Positions 22,838 through 25,270 of a stretch of DNA of 25,270 bases are shown piece after piece. Location: contig DABJ01000056.1 of the NCBI GenBank assembly GCA_002102825.1, positions 5,182-30,451 on the forward strand, in the 5' to 3' direction. The translations under genes were made by a program, and so were the position numbers. Position 1 is the stretch's first letter; each line of letters opens with the position of its first letter. This DNA is from Candidatus Gastranaerophilales bacterium HUM_12. GTDB taxonomy: Bacteria > Cyanobacteriota > Vampirovibrionia > Gastranaerophilales > Gastranaerophilaceae. The notes under the pieces are model-generated. The model had not been told where the DNA came from. It did no database searches and saw only the letters and a program-made list of their open reading frames with translations.

Positions 22838-24175
22838 ATGAACAGAGTGAGATTTTATACAGCATTAGTACTTGCGAGATTAACATATTTAGCTATTAAA
22901 TTGTTACATCGCTCTTCAGGAACATCTTTTGTCGGAATGATGACACTAAAAGTTTGTCCGGATTTTTTAGCTCATTGCAGAAAATATATTGAAAATAATG
23001 CAATAACGATTTCCGGAACAAATGGAAAAACAACGACATCAGGACTTGTTGCGCATATTTTTGAAGAAAATCAAAATTCAATAATTCACAATGTAAAAGG
23101 CGCAAATATGCTGACTGGAATAGCGAATGTTTTTGCACTAAATATCAAACCTTTCAAAAGATTTGACTATGCCGTAATTGAGTCAGACGAAGCTTATCTA
23201 ACAAAATTATATGATTATTTTAAAGCTGATTATCTTTTAGTAACAAATCTATTCAGAGACCAGTTGGACAGATATGGAGAACTTTCAACAACAGCAAGTT
23301 TTATACAAAATGCAATTGATAAAAATAAAGAGTTAAAACTAATACTAAATGCAGATGACCCGTTAGTTACAAATTTTGGAAAAGGGAAAAATGCTATCTA
23401 CTATGGATTTGAAGAAGTTGAATTTTGCTCAGAAATTCATAATGCGACATCAAATGCTCCAACAGAAGTATTTAATTGTATTTGTGGAAAACCTCTCCAA
23501 TATAACAAGCAATTTTTTGCACAAGAAGGTCATTATTATTGTGCGAAATGCGGTTTTAAACGTCCCGAGCCTAATTACAAAGGTTACGTAAAAATATATT
23601 CTGATTATTCAGAATTAAAAATAAGACATAATGACAAAGACTTCGAATTTAAAATCAATTTAGTAGGATTATACAATGCCTACAATGTACTGGGAGCAGT
23701 CGCTTGTGCAATGGAAAACGGAATTGATTACCAAACAATAAAAAAAGCTGTTTCAACTTATAAATCAATTTTTGGAAGAGCCGAAAGAAGAATCATCAAT
23801 GGACATAAAACACTCATTCAACTAATCAAAAATCCGACAGGTGCAAGCGAAGTTCTAAAAACAGTTGATTTATCTTCTAACATTGTAATTGCAATTAATG
23901 ATAATTATGCAGATGGCAGAGATATTTCTTGGCTTTGGGATAGTGATTTTGAACAACTGAAAAATGCTCAAAAATTAGTAATTACCTCTGGAATTCGAGC
24001 AAAAGATATGGCTACGAGATTGAAATACGCAGGAATTCCACAAGAAAAAATTATTGTGGAAGAAGACATAAAATCAGCTATTGCATTAGCTGCAAAATCT
24101 GATAATATAGAAGAACGAATTACTATTTTACCGTCATACACGGCTTTATTAAAAATTAGTAAAATGAAATTTTAG
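22838..24175 (+). CDS. murT: MurT-like Mur ligase (lipid II amidation subunit)
   Basis: 445 residues. MurT with GatD amidates the D-Glu of lipid II to D-iGln. The Mur ligase centre has GTNGKTTT (60-67), ESDEAYL and NLFRDQLDRYGE. A Cys4 ribbon is inserted in the middle domain (C214, C216, C235, C238), a MurT feature missing from MurC-F. The C-terminal DUF1727 domain contains NYADGRDISWLWDSDFE with D359 and D362. These points separate it from ordinary Mur ligases. GatD, the glutaminase partner normally next to murT, does not follow; pdxJ is 12 bases downstream. AAGGA lies 10 bases before the ATG. The N-terminus is hydrophobic, possibly membrane-associated. Confidence 0.88.
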   Translation: MNRVRFYTALVLARLTYLAIKLLHRSSGTSFVGMMTLKVCPDFLAHCRKYIENNAITISGTNGKTTTSGLVAHIFEENQNSIIHNVKGANMLTGIANVFALNIKPFKRFDYAVIESDEAYLTKLYDYFKADYLLVTNLFRDQLDRYGELSTTASFIQNAIDKNKELKLILNADDPLVTNFGKGKNAIYYGFEEVEFCSEIHNATSNAPTEVFNCICGKPLQYNKQFFAQEGHYYCAKCGFKRPEPNYKGYVKIYSDYSELKIRHNDKDFEFKINLVGLYNAYNVLGAVACAMENGIDYQTIKKAVSTYKSIFGRAERRIINGHKTLIQLIKNPTGASEVLKTVDLSSNIVIAINDNYADGRDISWLWDSDFEQLKNAQKLVITSGIRAKDMATRLKYAGIPQEKIIVEEDIKSAIALAAKSDNIEERITILPSYTALLKISKMKF

Positions 24176-24187
24176 AAAGGAATAAAA

Positions 24188-24898
24188 ATGCTTTTAGGTG
24201 TAAATATAGATCACGTTGCAACATTAAGAAATGCAAGAGGTGGAGTTGATCCAGACCCAATTCAAGCAGCAGAAATTTGCGAAAAAAGTGGGGCAACTTC
24301 AATCACAACTCACTTGAGAGAAGATAGAAGACACATCAAAGATCAAGATGTTAAAACCCTAAAAAAAATACTTAAAACAAATCTAAATCTTGAAATGGCA
24401 GTAACAGACGAAATGCAAAAAATTGCCCTTAGTGTTAAACCTCATTCAGTTTGCCTTGTTCCAGAAAAAAGACAAGAAGTTACTACAGAAGGCGGACTTG
24501 ATGTTGCGAGCCGTTTAAATAGAATTACAGAATTTGTTCAACCGTTACTTGATGCCGGAATATTGGTAAGTTTGTTTATTGATCCATCAAAAGAACAAGT
24601 TTATGCAGCAGCAAAAACAGGTGCTCAATTCATTGAACTTCATACTGGACAATACTCAATGGCCTTTGGAACACCTGACGAGACAGAAGAATTTGAAAAA
24701 TTAAGAGAAGCCTCTCGACTTGCTCACGCACTTGGGCTTAAAGTTAATGCAGGTCACGGTTTGAATTATGAAAATGTTTATAGAATGAAACAAATTGAAG
24801 ATTTATACGAACTTAATATTGGGCATAGTATCATTGCTCGTTCAGTATTTGTAGGTCTTGAACAAGCTGTTAATGAAATGAAAAACTTGATTAAATAA
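24188..24898 (+). CDS. pdxJ: Pyridoxine 5'-phosphate synthase
   Basis: 236 residues, normal for PdxJ, which condenses 1-deoxy-D-xylulose 5-phosphate with 3-amino-2-oxopropyl phosphate to pyridoxine 5'-phosphate in the DXP-dependent vitamin B6 path. Motifs in order: LGVNIDHVATLRNARG (H9 region), DPDPIQAAEICEKSGA, ITTHLREDRRHI, NLEMAVTDEM, PHSVCLVPEKRQEVTTEGGLDV, SLFIDP, IELHTGQY and VNAGHGLNYEN, GHSIIARSVFVGL. All active-site segments appear present. AAAGGA is 6 bases before the ATG. It lies 12 bases after the murT-like gene and 20 bases before a small Cys-rich gene, in one unit. Confidence 0.97.
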   Translation: MLLGVNIDHVATLRNARGGVDPDPIQAAEICEKSGATSITTHLREDRRHIKDQDVKTLKKILKTNLNLEMAVTDEMQKIALSVKPHSVCLVPEKRQEVTTEGGLDVASRLNRITEFVQPLLDAGILVSLFIDPSKEQVYAAAKTGAQFIELHTGQYSMAFGTPDETEEFEKLREASRLAHALGLKVNAGHGLNYENVYRMKQIEDLYELNIGHSIIARSVFVGLEQAVNEMKNLIK

Positions 24899-24918
24899 AT
24901 TATTTGAAAGGCTTAACA

Positions 24919-25245
24919 ATGGAAAAAACAAACGAAGAAATAATTGAAGAAATGCAACAAGTTGCCAATCAAATGGTTATTGATGATTTGGAAGAAAATC
25001 CGGATTTAGAAAACGAATTCTTTGACTGTGACTGTTGTGGTAAGAATAAAAGTCTTGCCGGTTCAATTCAGTATGGAGATTACAGGCTTTGTAATGACTG
25101 TGTTTTACTTGCAGAAACAGGTTTTGCTCTAAAAAAATTCACTGACATTCAAGACTTGATGAATGCAATGGAAGATAAAAGACTTGAAGAACTTTGCAAA
25201 TACGTTAAAGAAGAAGAAAATAGAAAAAAGCAATTAGATAATTAA
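24919..25245 (+). CDS. Small protein with a CxxC...CxxC ribbon
   Basis: 108 residues from ATG 24919. The open frame reaches to TTG 24904, but AAAGG (24908-24911 area) lies inside that extension, 8 bases before the ATG, so the ATG is the start. An acidic helix (NEEIIEEMQQVANQMVIDDLEE) is followed by FDCDCCGKNKSLAGSIQYGDYRLCNDCVLLAE with C37, C40 and C58, C61 (and an extra C39), a probable zinc ribbon, and a charged helical tail. I do not know the family. It is the last gene of the murT-pdxJ unit; the terminator, if any, is beyond the window. Confidence 0.75.
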   Translation: MEKTNEEIIEEMQQVANQMVIDDLEENPDLENEFFDCDCCGKNKSLAGSIQYGDYRLCNDCVLLAETGFALKKFTDIQDLMNAMEDKRLEELCKYVKEEENRKKQLDN

Positions 25246-25270
25246 TTTATTTATTATTTTTTTGAAGAGG

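Noticed and set aside
1..25270. CRISPR arrays, IS elements, prophage or defence islands
   Set aside because: No regularly spaced repeats, transposase, phage structural gene or nuclease/helicase defence set was seen in any frame.

Overview
The window is an AT-rich bacterial chromosome segment that uses the standard bacterial code (TAA, TAG and TGA all act as stops). Its content is mostly housekeeping. A prepilin-like protein with the N-terminus FTLAEVLITLAIVGIIAAM, a cyanobacterial-type DnaE without intein, a DUF2993 (LmeA-like) protein, GerMN and YtxH proteins, and low GC together suggest a non-photosynthetic relative of Cyanobacteria (Vampirovibrionia/Melainabacteria, order Gastranaerophilales). 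This placement is inferred from protein style and was not tested by any search.

Layout. (1) 1-988, minus: 5' part of a DUF4422 plus GT8 glycosyltransferase that runs off the left edge. (2) 1235-4768, plus: dnaE, ending in a terminator shared with a convergent unknown gene (4808-5638). (3) 5639-6362: tRNA-Gly(GCC) with promoter and terminator, then a gene-free stretch with a structured, terminator-ended segment and a short copy of the tRNA 3' end. (4) 6363-9378, minus: rbfA, truB, an LmeA-like exported protein, a GerMN protein and an orphan HicB-like protein, with an extended -10 promoter. (5) 9428-9618, plus: a small start-less gene fragment broken at a run of seven G. (6) 9648-13998, minus: a small HTH gene, prfA, ylxR, infB and a 71-residue unknown. 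(7) 14164-14961, plus: prepilin-like gene. (8) 14999-16881, minus: nrnA and a YihY/BrkB membrane protein; divergent to these at 16919 is a DUF721 (DciA-like) gene. (9) 17255-17593: intergenic stretch with a dispersed-repeat-like sequence, then a 67-residue unknown. (10) 17892-21023, minus: pgpH-like, ybeY and dgkA, overlapping. (11) 21191-22751, minus: two YtxH proteins and two small membrane proteins. (12) 22838-25245, plus: murT-like, pdxJ and a small Cys-rich protein.

Together the genes cover replication (DnaE, DciA-like), translation (IF2, RF1, RbfA, TruB, YbeY, YlxR, tRNA-Gly), envelope and lipid-carrier metabolism (DgkA, MurT, LmeA-like, glycosyltransferase), nucleotide turnover (NrnA, PgpH) and vitamin B6 synthesis (PdxJ). 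I found no CRISPR array, complete mobile element, prophage or clear defence cassette. The most notable items are start codons lying at or just after predicted transcription starts (nrnA, dnaE, the HTH gene), the poly-G-broken fragment inside a usually continuous translation gene cluster, the structured segment after tRNA-Gly, and MurT without an adjacent GatD.
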